From Symbiodinium natans (taxonomy: Eukaryota > Sar > Dinophyceae > Suessiales > Symbiodiniaceae), in assembly GCA_905221605.1 (NCBI GenBank), contig CAJNDS010002545.1, positions 215,001 to 279,000 of the forward strand: a DNA stretch of 64,000 nt, in the 5' to 3' direction. The notes below the pieces were generated by a model. The model ran no database searches, was not told where the DNA came from, and saw only the letters and a list, made by a program, of their open reading frames with translations. Positions 31,293 to 41,820 of this stretch are shown in pieces. Position 1 is the stretch's first letter; each line of letters begins with the position of its first letter. Made by a program: the position numbers and the translations under genes.

Positions 31293-33146
31293 CCTTCATC
31301 TCAGTGCCAACGGCATCCCGTTGTCTGACGCAGCGTTTGGTGCTGGGTGTAGGAAACTTGGTGGAGCAAATGTGTCCCTAAGAATTTCTTAAACTTAACA
31401 GCCGATCACAGAATTGCCTTGAGGAAGGTGTTGTTCTGCCGGTCCGCGCAGGCCTGCGATGACCTCGCAGGGTCGCAAGGACGGCGGAGAGCGAACCGAT
31501 GTCGGAGGTCATACGGTGATACGCAGTAGCTTCAGCATCTTTCGCTCAAGTGCTCGCTCGCGTTTGTGCCCAGTGTGTGACATTCCCAGTGGTTGCTAGC
31601 CAATCTTCGATAAAGCCTCTAGCAAGCAGGAGTTTCAACTAGCTCAGCAGCAGGAGGATGGCGAAAAGCCCGAGATATTTGGGCCTTAGCTACCGGACCA
31701 ACTGCTACGCCATGCTGCCCTCAGAAACTTGAAGCCTAAAGAACGAACAGAACAGCTAAAGTGGACAACCCACTCTCTCAAAAAAACACGGCTGTGGCTC
31801 CAAGTCAACCACGTGACAATCTCCAAAGCAAAACTAAATTACACACTGAACACGATCAAATCTTACATGGGCAAGCTTGCCAAAAAGCAGATCATTCCCA
31901 TCGCGAAGGCTAAGAGAAACCTGCAAAGTCAATTTGTGGATTCAAACTTGTCGTCGCCGCCTTCGGTGCCATGGCAGCAGACAGAGTGGTCGTGCTTTCA
32001 AAAGCGACCCAGCGACAATACACACATGCACAGAAGAACTGACATATTGGCCCCCTTTGAGGTGTACTTTCTTACGCTCGTTTGCATGCTATCATGTCCG
32101 GTCGACGTTCAGATGATCGACCCGAGCAGCTGCGCAGCTAAATGGATACAAACGGCATCACAACACAAAGCGCCAGACCGGGCGAATGCCTCTTCGGCTG
32201 CTACTTGCACGACTGCTTGATGGGCTTGCAGGATGCCGGGCGTTGGATCAGAGACATGGAATTCAACGAACCAAGACTGCAAGATCCCTCGGCCCGGTCT
32301 AGACTTCCGTTTTCCGACGCTGCTTTGGCATCCACCGGCGCTTGCAAGGTTTCCTTTTGGAAAGGGGTTTCGGGTTGAGGGGCTTTGGTTGTGTCCTTTG
32401 CAACCTCAGTGCTCCAGCTGGCCAAAATGCCAGCCCAACCGGTGACACGAGCGCAGTGAGACATTTCAGGACCCCCCACCGAGCAGGCGCGGCCTGCTTT
32501 CAGGCTGGGCAAGGTGGAGCCTGGGTCTTGTACCCTGGCAGGGGTCGGAGTCGGAACATCTGAAGCCCGAAAGACCGGGTTTCAGGGTTTGAGCCCCTGA
32601 GTGTCTATAGGGTTTTGTCTGCAAGGGGGACGCTCCATCAATCTTCAATAAACAGCGATAGGCACCCGAAAATAATTCAAAGATATTCCTTCATTAAAGG
32701 TACGGCTTGGGTCTTCCCTAAACCCGAAACCACAAATCCTTGGCGCCTTGTATATCTACGTGTTTAGATTCATGTTAGGCTTAAATCAGCTGTAGGGTAA
32801 AGGAGACTTTAGGAATTCCGTAGGTTTCAGAATGAAGTAGGTTTGGAGCTCTTAGAAGTTAAGCCCCCTAAGTCTTCCTGTAGATCCGGTACACCCTGTA
32901 AACCCAGTAAACCCTAAGTAGCCCTAAAAGCCCTAAAGCCCCCAGACCCTGAGAACCCGAACCGGCCCTAACCCCCCCCCCCCCCCCCCCTGCCCAAAAA
33001 TAGCCCTCACCAGCGGCGGCTGCGGCGTCTCGCGGCCCCTGCCCGGCCCAGCCTTGCGGTCCAAAAGTTGGCTTTTCAGAGCGTGGTGCTGTTTAGGGTC
33101 TTTAGGGTTTAAATTTAGGGCTTTGAGTAAATTGGCGTGCGGCTCA
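31293..33146. repeat. Duplicated segment, copy B
   Basis: Direct copy of 24791-26694. It keeps a longer + frame (31729-32220: KPKERTEQLKWTTHSLKK, LWLQVNHVTISKAKLNYTL, IKSYMGKLAKKQIIPIAKA) of unknown family. An extra segment at about 31497-31622 begins after GCGAAC and ends before AAGCAGG; copy A has these joined. A long C run lies at 32972-32990. Confidence 0.9.
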
Positions 33147-36100
33147 GTTTACGTCGAGGTGTAGGGCATACTTGCAGGTTCATTGGTAACTCTCAAGTAT
33201 TGGGCTAGAAGGCTAGAAGTACCCTATGTGCAGATCATGCATGAGAGCGGGAACACGATATGTTGCATGCTATTTGCAATGGAAACCCTGTTTCGGAAGC
33301 CCCGAAGAAACTCCCGCAGGCATGATCACGCCGAGGCGAGAGCGCGAGCCTCAACGAGGGCGAGAGCCGGCGTCCCGGGCGCGTACGCCTTACTAGATGT
33401 TGGGCCTCTTCTACGTGTAGCACATTCAATCCCTGAAAGCCGGTCGAAGAGACCCTAAACCCATCAACGCAGCTCGGCATGCACATAGGTAGGGAAACAA
33501 AAAGGTTGGTGCGTCTACAAACCACATAGGGCACAAATGTGAACACACCCCCTCCAGGAAGAAAATTGCAACCCTCAAGCTCTACATGAACCCTAAGCCC
33601 TAGACCTTCAGACCCGAAACCTTCTGTCGGAGTGCGCACGTCAAGCGCCCCAGGCATGTCTTTGCGAAACTTGAAACCGTACAACTAGAAGGCCTATATT
33701 GAACGTTGAACCCCAGAAAAAATTGTAACTTTAGCGGTTTCTCAACAAAACATAGCACCCAAAAGCTAAAGGCCTTTTCCAAGCATCCCTAAGACTCGAC
33801 ACGCCAGGCCTTAAGCCCCGACCCACCCGGCAGCCCCAGGGGCCAGCGCCTCATTGCAGCTGCAGCGTCTTCCACAGCGCTGTCGGTGCCTAGAGACAAT
33901 GCGGTATCAGGTGTTTAAAGTCAGGATTTCCGGAAGGTGAGAACTTTGTCGCTCCCAGCCCTAGCTTGTTCTGGCAGCTAGCATCCGTGAACGCGGAGGC
34001 GTAAACTTGAGAGCCATGAAGTTCACAGCGGCATTCCTTGGCACCCCCCTTGGGATCTTTTGTTTACGAGGCTTTTGAGGCTCCAATCCCGCCATCACGC
34101 TAGTGGGACTTGCTCAACGTCGCTTGCATGTGTTCCCAAAGGGCATGTTTTGGCTTAAATTCCCGTTCCCAAACGACCGCGCCTCTTGGGGGAGCCATCG
34201 TGGGCCTTACTAGAGCATGCTTGTTGGACTTGTACTAACTCATGCCCTTGTTCCGTCCAACTTTTCCGGAAGGCCCTCTTGGTTGAGTTTTGGTTGAGTT
34301 TTTGTACGCCAGTGCCCTCGCCCAAGGTGGGGTGCAGAAGCGAGGCATGTTCCACTTAAGCTGAGAAAGTGTCTGGGGCAGAGTGCTTCCCGGTTTCCCC
34401 GTGGCTTCAGCTCCTGCCCGTGCCCTCCGTTTCCTGCTCTGCCCCTCCCCACCCCCCCCTCCGCACCCGAAGCTCGCATCTGGCGTGGTCCGCGGCCTTG
34501 TCCCCTGCATGATTCCCCACGAGGCTCGTGGGATGGAAATGTGCTTGGGTTTCATGGGCTTTGGGCATGAAGCTGCACTCAAGACACTCGGCTCTACTCT
34601 GAATACCTTTGGGCCCGAGGAGCCTCTGCCAGGACACCAAGCAAACCGGATCCACGCGCAAGAACACATGCGACCGAGACAGGAAGCTACTGCGAAAGAC
34701 ACGCGCCTCCTCCACAGAGTCCAGCGGCGAGTCCACCGACCTTGAAGTTTGGGTAACCCTAAACCCGAAACCCGAAACCCGAAACCCGAAACCCGAAACC
34801 CTAACGAACGAGTGTGAAGGCCTCCTCTGCATGGGTATAGGGCCTTGATCGCCCGCTCAGATGCAGATGCAGATTGGGCCCCCGGCGAGAAGGGTGGCGT
34901 GAAGTGGGATAAGGGTAGTCCTTGGATACATGTTGTGTCTTCTGCAACCGTGGAGTCTGCGGGAGACGCAGCTCAAAGAAGGGCCGGCACGGTTCATGCG
35001 GTGCGCCTCCATCATTCTCCCTTGCTTGTGGGCACAAGGAGCCTAGCTGCAGAATGATGAACTCATTTAACCCAGTACACCCTTCATCGTAAGTAACACC
35101 CTATGCTCACCGCAAAGTGTCCTCAAAGCACCCCTGTACCCTGCACAAAGCTTCACTCCGCCCAGGACCCACTTGTAGCCCTCCTGACTTGGTCCTTTTG
35201 AGACCCCATATGCACCCTCAACCCTAGATTTCAACAATCTGAATTCAAAAGCCCCAAACATCCGCAACCCTATGCCCTTGTGAGGCTACTGTAGGTCTGC
35301 TTGAAAGGTTTTAAGGCATTTTGCGACTGAGCGTTTAGAGCTTCACGGTTTTCGGCTTGCAGTTGAGCTATGTCTCGGACTTCGTTTGTAACGTCTTATT
35401 ACAAGAGGGGGTTTTGGATTGCGGAAAAAGAGGGCTTGGGGTTTGGGCTCTGGATTTCGGACCGATGAATACTGCCTAAGCCCAAACCCCCCCCAAACCT
35501 CGAAACCCCCCATAGCCCCGAAACACACCCCAAACGCTAAACCCTAAACAGCCCTAAACCCTAAAACCCAATCCTGAAACCTGGAAATCTAGAGCCCCCC
35601 GTAGACCCTAAACATGACCCATGGCCCTCAAAAAGAGCTGAGAAACCGAGGAGGCCCGCGTCCTGCGAAGGCTTTCTAAGGGTCGGAGACTTAGGCTTCT
35701 CGGATACGCACAAACGGTGTTGGAGTTTAGGGCTTATCTGGCCTAGAAGCGAAACCCTAAAGCCCCTAAATCCGAAATAGACCCAGGTTGCGTTTAGGTC
35801 GCTGTGTTTAGGGCCGAGATTCACAAGTCTAGCAACCTGAAACCTCCCGAAACTTGTGCCAATATGCCCCACTCAACACAAACCCAAAAAGGCTCAAGCT
35901 TTTTCGGGTGTGGGGTCTAGGCCCAATCCAAAACCGTAGACTTGATTCCCAGCACACATTTTGCACCAGAAGCTACAGCTTTCACATCCTCAACCATACC
36001 CTGCCACCCGATTCAAACAACAACAAATCCTCGACCCATACACCCCAAATACTACAAATCCTGCGCTTGGTGGTCTAGGGGGGGGTGGGGGAGGGTGGGG

Positions 36101-36235
36101 CGGGGGTGCGGAGGGGGTTTTGGGATAAGGCCTTGGGTTCAAGGCTTTAAGGCTAGGGTTTTTTGTTGGACTCTGAGCATCTGGCCAAGATCACGAAGCT
36201 GGACCGCGCGAAGTCCTGTGTGGTTTTGGGGAAGG
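33147..36235. other. Unique sequence, no supported gene
   Basis: Little telomeric sequence apart from a short GAAACCC run (34755-34803) and scattered CCCTAAA units near 35540. Several 60-155-codon frames (33235-33684, 34155-34832, 34845-35057) overlap on both strands. The minus frame 34235-34702, ending PRFCTPPWARALAYKNSTKT, is the most natural but has no recognised domain. Confidence 0.45.
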
Positions 36236-36414
36236 GTTTAGGGTTTAGGGTTGAGTGTTGAGCGTTTCGGGTTTAGGGTTTAGGGTTTAGGGTTTAGGGT
36301 TTAGGTAGGGTTTAGGGTTTAGGGTTTAGGGTTTAGGGTTTAGGGTTTAGGGTTTAGGGTTTAGGGTTTAGGGTTTAGGGTTTAGGGTTTAGGGTTTAGG
36401 GTTTTTACGGCAGC
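36236..36414 (+). repeat. Homogeneous TTTAGGG array
   Basis: About 24 nearly identical heptamers. Confidence 0.95.
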
Positions 36415-37804
36415 AAATGGAATGCAAACCCTGCTTTCCCATCTCCCATCCCTGGCCGCAGCTGGCTGGCGGGTGACTCAAATGCTTCGCTTACAAGAAG
36501 TAAAAGTAAAGAGGCACTAATTATGCGTACTTACTAAACCCAAATCTATTGTACGTGAGTGTTGGGTCACCAGCCCGCCGCGCAAACCTTTTCTCCTGTT
36601 GCCTGCCGAGGAGGCGTGGCCTTGGCGAGAACTGACGGAGCCCAATGCAGCTAAAGCATGCAATCGTTCTCTGCTAGTTAAACCCTAAACCCTAAACCCT
36701 GAACCCTAAACCCTAAACCCCAAACCTTCTGCTATTTCGCGACCGTCGCCTCCTGATGCTGCTACAGTTCTGCTGCCACTGCTGCGGTCGGTGTCTTTCT
36801 GCATGCGTTGACTTCGACTCGACTCTAGTTGTCATGCTTGTGAAGCCTCATTGTTGTGATGTTGACTGTTCTGATTCCTGGTAGCCCAGTAACCATACTA
36901 GAACAAGGGTACCCATTTTTTGGGTTGGCTACTTTGCAAGGGAACCTTGAACCAAGAAATGGGAAAAGGGTACCACTGGGCTGCCAAGGATTCGACTGCC
37001 AACGATTCTTAACCTAAACCCTAAACCCTAAACCCCAAACCCTGTACACTAATCCCTGCACTCTAAACCCTAAACCCTAAACCTGAAAATCCTAAAATCC
37101 TAAAGCCTAAGCCTAAGGCGCATCATGGAGACCCCCCATGAAACCGCGACATCTCCTTGAAGCCATGGGCGGCCCAAGGCCCGTAAGATCCCCAAAACCA
37201 TCTAAAGTTTAGGATTTAGGGCGTTGGGTTTAGGGTGGTTTGCCCGTAAGCTCGCGGAGGAATGCTCAACCTCATACCCTCCTGGCAATTCAACTGCCTT
37301 ATCTTCGTGCCCGTTTCAAAGCTAGAAAGAAGGTAATAAGAATACAATGAACAATGATAAAGGCACAAATTACAAAAAGAAAACGATTCAAGAGCGAACG
37401 AATGATTGCCGCGCGAATGAAAAAACGTGTGCATGATAAACACGCCCTACTAACCATATGATTAAATTCGCGCGTCTTTTCATTCCTTACAGTTGAGTCC
37501 TTTTTGGTTTCCCATGTAGTACTATTTTTCTCTTTCTCGCGGGCTCGCTCTCTTGTCCTGTAACACTGAAACACGGGGCCGTAGTATACTGAATAAGGGT
37601 GGACGACAGCACCATCGCACGCGATGCCAAGGCCCAAGCAGGCCTTCATCGGAGGAAGACCCGCGGTTCCTGAGCTTGTGGGCTCAGGATCTCAAGCTGC
37701 TTGTAAAGTCTCAGCACATGTCGACTTAGGCACATCTTGAAGGCCCTAAACCCTAGAACCTAAACCCTGAACCCTGGGGACCCTGAACCCTGAACCCTAA
37801 ACCC
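36415..37804. other. Unique sequence with small telomeric blocks
   Basis: CCCTAAA blocks at 36680-36726, 37013-37080 and 37742-37804. A foldback element lies at 36872-36992. Minus frames of 75 and 116 codons at 37216-37649 overlap each other in different frames and show no domain. Confidence 0.5.
36872..36992. mobile_element. Foldback / MITE-like element
   Basis: Ends are imperfect inverted repeats: GATTCCTGGTAGCCCAGT at 36873-36890 against the complement of ACTGGGCTGCCAAGGATTC at 36975-36993. An inner inverted pair (GGGTACCCATTTTTT / AAATGGGAAAAGGGTACC) makes almost the whole 120 bp self-complementary. No coding capacity. Confidence 0.55.
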
Positions 37805-38377
37805 TCATCCCAAGGTTGCATAAGGCTGCTGCGACTTGTGCTGAGCTGCAAGCCGGCACATGTGCTTGATGTTTTGTGACCTGTTCTCCCCCGTCTGATG
37901 GCCGAGCTCCTGAACGATTTTGCGCAGACAACCTAGATAACGGGATCCACAACTGGACTTCAGAATTTTCGCTGTGGGATGTTGAGAGCTACACGTTGCG
38001 GAATCTTGAATGCTGCGCCACAATGAGTCGCAACAACTGTGTAGCCATTGCGGATTCCCGTAGAGGCCGTATATATATATATATGTATACACACAAACAT
38101 GTATTTTCCCCAATCCTGACATCCTCCCATCATCCCATCCTCCCGCCCATCGGACGGTGCTCTTGGAACCTAGCATTAAGGCGCAGCGGTTTAAGCGCTG
38201 CCTCAGCATGCGATCCAACAAGTGGAACACGCTCAAGAAGATCCAGAACAAGAACAGAGGTCGAAGTGAAGAAAAGATGGCGAATTGCGGGGAAACGACA
38301 CACATGAAGATGCACCGCAGCGAACCCCACCTGCCCGCGGCCCTCTGGATAGCGCAAGGGGGAAGGGGACTTGGCAT
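37805..38377 (-). CDS. Hypothetical protein, one TM segment, doubtful
   Basis: 190 codons open on the minus strand. A hydrophobic segment near residues 30-55 (FAIFSSLRPLFLFWIFLSVF) is followed by basic sequence, then a stretch translated from a TA dinucleotide run (YTYIYIYG) and a Cys-rich tail. A plus-strand frame of 143 codons overlaps it. The microsatellite inside and the absence of a known domain argue for caution; it could be one exon of a larger gene. Confidence 0.25.
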   Translation of the reverse strand: MPSPLPPCAIQRAAGRWGSLRCIFMCVVSPQFAIFSSLRPLFLFWIFLSVFHLLDRMLRQRLNRCALMLGSKSTVRWAGGWDDGRMSGLGKIHVCVYTYIYIYGLYGNPQWLHSCCDSLWRSIQDSATCSSQHPTAKILKSSCGSRYLGCLRKIVQELGHQTGENRSQNIKHMCRLAAQHKSQQPYATLG

Positions 38378-38396
38378 CCCAGTCTAACAAACAAAA

Positions 38397-38859
38397 AGCA
38401 GCTGAGCACAACAAAAGCACAACAAGACAGACCCAGCCCGAAGCCCGAAGAGCGGCGCCTGCTGCTGCTTGCGGCTGTTGTACGTGGCCCATGAATCCTT
38501 GCACACTGCGCGGATTGGACTTGGGTGTAGAGGTTTCGCGTAGATATGCACATGCAAGCTTCAATGTCCCGTATGAGGTTACGGTTGTGCCCCAATCCTC
38601 TTTTTTGGGGCTGCTTTGCCGACATCTAACTTTCACTGTGGGTAAGGGGTGGCCTATGCACCACTTCAAAAAGGAAGCGCCCCCCCATCCCCACATCCCC
38701 CTATCCTCCCATCTGCCCATCCTCCCAAACAAAAGAAGCTGAGCACAACAAGACAGACCCAGCCCGAAGCCCGAAGAGCGGCGCCTGCTGCTGCTTGCGG
38801 CTGTTGTACGTGGCCCATGAATCCTTGCAGACTGCGCGGATTGGACTTGGGTGTAGAGG
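38397..38859. repeat. Direct duplication of about 126-137 bp
   Basis: 38397-38533 and 38734-38859 are near-identical (starting AAGCAGCTGAGCACAACA / AAGAAGCTGAGCACAACA, ending TTGGACTTGGGTGTAGAG), separated by 200 bp. The second lacks a short internal stretch. Frames through it on the minus strand are repeated accordingly. Confidence 0.85.
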
Positions 38860-40028
38860 GCTTTGGGGATTTGCCGGCTCAGGTTGTGTTGCATGACATG
38901 GTTCCGATAAGAGAAGGACAGGGCCGGCGAAAGCTGAATATCAGGCCCGCTAGGTTTTGATCTCCCAAGCAGTCCCCCTGAGCGTACTTTTGGGGCCTTT
39001 CGGAATTTTAGGGTTCTGAGGCCACACGCCTGTCCGGAGGCAGCTCCTTGGTAGCTGCTCCACGCCATATTCTTGCAGCTCACTCGGGCGATCACGAGGC
39101 GTTCGGAAAAGTTCCTACGAGCAGCCTTGGCCAATGGGAGGGTATGTTTGCAACCCTAAACCCTAAACCCTAAACCCTATATTGTTGGAGGCAAGTTGGA
39201 GGTCCTCACGACTCTAGGATGCCAGTCGTGTCTTGCGCAAAAATAGGCTACTGCTCGACTGCAAGCCAGAGCATCCCCGCGCACTGAACTCGGCTCAGCG
39301 TTGTGGCGGACTGTCAGCTTGTTGCAATGTCCCAGACAGGGTTCCCAAAACCCTAAACCCCTAAACCCCTAAACCCCTAAACCCCGAAACCCCGAAACCC
39401 CTAAAGCCCTAAAGCCCTAAACCCCTAAAGCCCTAAACCCTAAACCCTACACTCCAAACCCAAGCCAAACACCGGACTCCTTTCCCCAAGGTCCCCTGGA
39501 AGGCCATGCCCAAGAGACCGTGGGGTGCCTTAAGCCACAGGAGCAATGTTTCGAGGGTTTAGGGTTTAGGGTTTAGGGTTCAGGGTTCAGGGTTTAGGGT
39601 TTAAGGGTTTAGGGTTCAAGGGTCAAGGGTTTAGGGTTTAGGGTTTAGGGTTTAGGGTTTAGGGTTTAGGGTTTAGGGTTTAGGGTTTAGGGTTTAGGGT
39701 TTAGGGTTTAGGGTTTAGGGTTTAGGGTTTAGGGTTTAGGGTTTAGGGCCCCAGATTGACCGCGCGACTTTTTGTGCATGGCGCCAACTCCAACTCCCTA
39801 CCTGGCTATACTCCCCTTAGAACCTTAATGAAATTCATATCTTTAATATCCTCTTGGGCTGTATATAAACAAAAACAAAAATTATTGCCAAGGGGGATAT
39901 ACCTGGCGCAAGCAGTCGCCTTTTGCGAATGCCTGCTCCCTGCTACGCTGCGGGTTGCGGCTTTTACTTTCTGGCAGTTCCTAAACCCTAAACCCTAAAC
40001 CCTGAACCCCAAACCCCTAAACCCTAAA
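38860..40028. repeat. CCCCTAAA block and long TTTAGGG array
   Basis: 39150-39180 is a short CCCTAAA block; 39346-39445 carries the octamer form CCCCTAAA and CCCCGAAA; 39549-39748 is a largely perfect TTTAGGG array; 39978-40030 is CCCTAAA. Unique DNA between has no clear gene. Confidence 0.8.
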
Positions 40029-40623
40029 CCCGATGCCTTTCAGAGCTTCAGCCTAGGAGCCGACAAAAAAGAGTGACAGCCACAGCCACACGGCAAGAGA
40101 GAAGTACTCAAACCCCGCTGGATGACAAGTGGCTCGCAAACAAAACCACCGGCGGCAAAAAGGGTCATGGACAAAAGCAACGAATGGAAAGAATAAGAAG
40201 CAACTATGGGGCACCGGACTGCCACTTCGGGAATTCCGCTGGAAGGGAAAACAACTCCCAACCAAGATCACACCAGCATCCATGCCACCGCAAAAGCAAG
40301 ATGCGCAAGAAAGAGGAACCAGTAACCACAGCTACAAAGCCGCAAGAAAGGCGCGGCGACCTCTCTCTGACTCTAGATGCAGAAAGCTGCCAGAAGAGCT
40401 TGCCGCCACAACCCAGCAAAGGACCTCGAAGATTCTCCGGACATTTCACCAAGAGGATCTGAACATGTCGGGGGCACTTCCCATTTGCCTCGGCTTCGTC
40501 CTTTCACATGCCCGGACTACTGGGCTCCTCAAGAACCCCCTAAACCTGCCTTGTTTTATGGTAGGCTCTGATTGCAAAACTTGCGTGTTGAGGGTTCTCT
40601 TATTAGGACTTCAGAACGTCTAG
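40029..40623 (+). CDS. Basic low-complexity ORF, uncertain
   Basis: Two overlapping plus frames (40073-40462 and 40129-40623) are rich in Lys, Arg, Gln and Pro. The reading could shift between frames (KGPRRFSGHF into RLRPFTCPDYWAPQEPPKPA). It might be a remnant of a gag-like or nucleic-acid-binding protein next to the retrotransposon insertion. No motif is firm. Confidence 0.2.
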
Positions 40624-40696
40624 GTTTGGCGGGAAGGGCAGGGGTTCTTCCGGTAGGGGCTCCACAGAGGCTGTCCTGATCTTTGCTTTGTAAGGT

Positions 40697-40701
40697 TCTT
40701 T
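40697..40701. other. Target-site duplication, left
   Basis: TCTTT immediately outside the LTR; identical to 55580-55584. Confidence 0.9.
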
Positions 40702-40808
40702 TATTGTTACCAGCAGACAGCCCCAATATTTAGGGAAACGTGCACACGCCTTTTTCTTGAGCCATGAGCGAACAACGGTAAGTAACGAAATGTCTTTCTG
40801 TAACAACA
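40702..40808 (-). repeat. 3' LTR, 107 bp
   Basis: Identical along its length to 55473-55579. On the minus strand it begins TGTTGTTACAG and ends GGTAACAATA. It contains TGGCTCAAG, the last nine bases of the dinoflagellate spliced leader. Confidence 0.95.
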
Positions 40809-40816
40809 CCCCCCGC
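40809..40816 (-). other. Polypurine tract (short G run)
   Basis: Minus strand GCGGGGGG directly before the TGTTG start of the 3' LTR. Confidence 0.55.
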
Positions 40817-41190
40817 GCAACTTAGTGCAACGTAAGAGGCGTCAAAAGTTGAGGAAAGACAAACGATGTTCGCTACAGTCGTACCTAGTACGCAAAACGA
40901 CTGCATCTTGAGGAAATTTCACCTCACATAACCAGCTGAAAATAAATCCAGCCCGTCAGGGAGGTGCTCTTCACCTGTTACCCTGAGTATAGAAACTGGC
41001 TACAACTGCTACTGTGTAGCCAGCTCGTCAGAGCGGCGAAGGAGATGCAGTGTGGCGCACGGGCACACACACGTAGGCTGATGGAATCAGAAATGCAAAG
41101 AACGAAAACAATTTGCTCAAAAGTGCTGGGTCGGCGAATCCGACCCGTCAGGGTGGAGTGTGCAACCCTGACCATGCCTCCTTTTAGGCC
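40817..41190 (-). other. 3' untranslated region of the element
   Basis: Non-coding. CCCGTCAGGG-like motifs recur near 40950, 41020 and 41140, the middle one beside a CTGGCTAC...GTAGCCAG hairpin. They could act in RNA folding or 3' end formation. Confidence 0.4.
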
Positions 41191-41820
41191 TTAGTACCGC
41201 CTCTCTTGCACACCAGTGTGTGGATTCGTGACGTGGTGTTTCCATCCTCTGAGATACCACAACACGTGGTCGTAGTCGTAGACGACGATCCCCCCTGGGT
41301 TTCCCCAAGCAGGAAGGGCGTTCACCACCTCTTCTTCCGACACCCAGTGCGCATCCCGGGCCTTGAGCATGGCCCAGTAGTACCCGTCAAGAAGGGTCCA
41401 GGTGCTCGAGCGCGTCCGCGTCGGGTCGATGAGATCACCATCATGGTCGAAAGGGTAGTGCTCTGGAAGGTCAGCAAAGAGTTCCTGAAGAATGCTGAGC
41501 CTTTTCCCAATCTCGACATCGACTCGGCTGCGCCTCTCAGCCAACCATTCTCCTTCCGTCATGCTTGGTCCAGTGGGATCCACGCGTCTGCGGGATGTGC
41601 GCACCTCTCCAGGGGAACCTGGGCGTCGCACTGGCGGAGGCCGCGGGGTCGAAGCCCTGCGCTGTGGCGGTGGCCTCTCAGGCATTGCTGAGCTGAGACC
41701 TGGAGATCTGCCCCTCGATGTAGCCCTTGACGGCGTGCGCTCCCTCGCTCCCATAGAAGGCCCATACTTTGCTGTCGGTGGGCGGTAGCCTTCAGCTTCC
41801 GCTGGGCGACGGGCCGGCGC
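41191..41820 (-). CDS. In-frame continuation after the polyprotein TGA
   Basis: The frame directly follows the polyprotein stop (TGA at 41823-41821, next codon GCG) and stays open for 209 codons to 41191. An internal ATG at 41754 would give a 187-residue product. The first part is Pro/Arg-rich (RPPPQRRASTPRPPPVRRPG). The second is globular-looking and rich in W, Y and D (WTLLDGYYWAMLKARDAHWV, VVYDYDHVLWYLRGWKHH). No family is recognised. The same frame without any other stop suggests readthrough, re-initiation, or a recent nonsense change in what was one polyprotein. Confidence 0.6.
   Translation of the reverse strand, partial: APARRPAEAEGYRPPTAKYGPSMGARERTPSRATSRGRSPGLSSAMPERPPPQRRASTPRPPPVRRPGSPGEVRTSRRRVDPTGPSMTEGEWLAERRSRVDVEIGKRLSILQELFADLPEHYPFDHDGDLIDPTRTRSSTWTLLDGYYWAMLKARDAHWVSEEEVVNALPAWGNPGGIVVYDYDHVLWYLRGWKHHVTNPHTGVQERRY

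Noticed and set aside
38157-38230. tRNA-like gene near GGCGCAGCGGTTTAAGCGC
   Set aside because: A short stem is present but no cloverleaf with T-arm and acceptor stem could be drawn.
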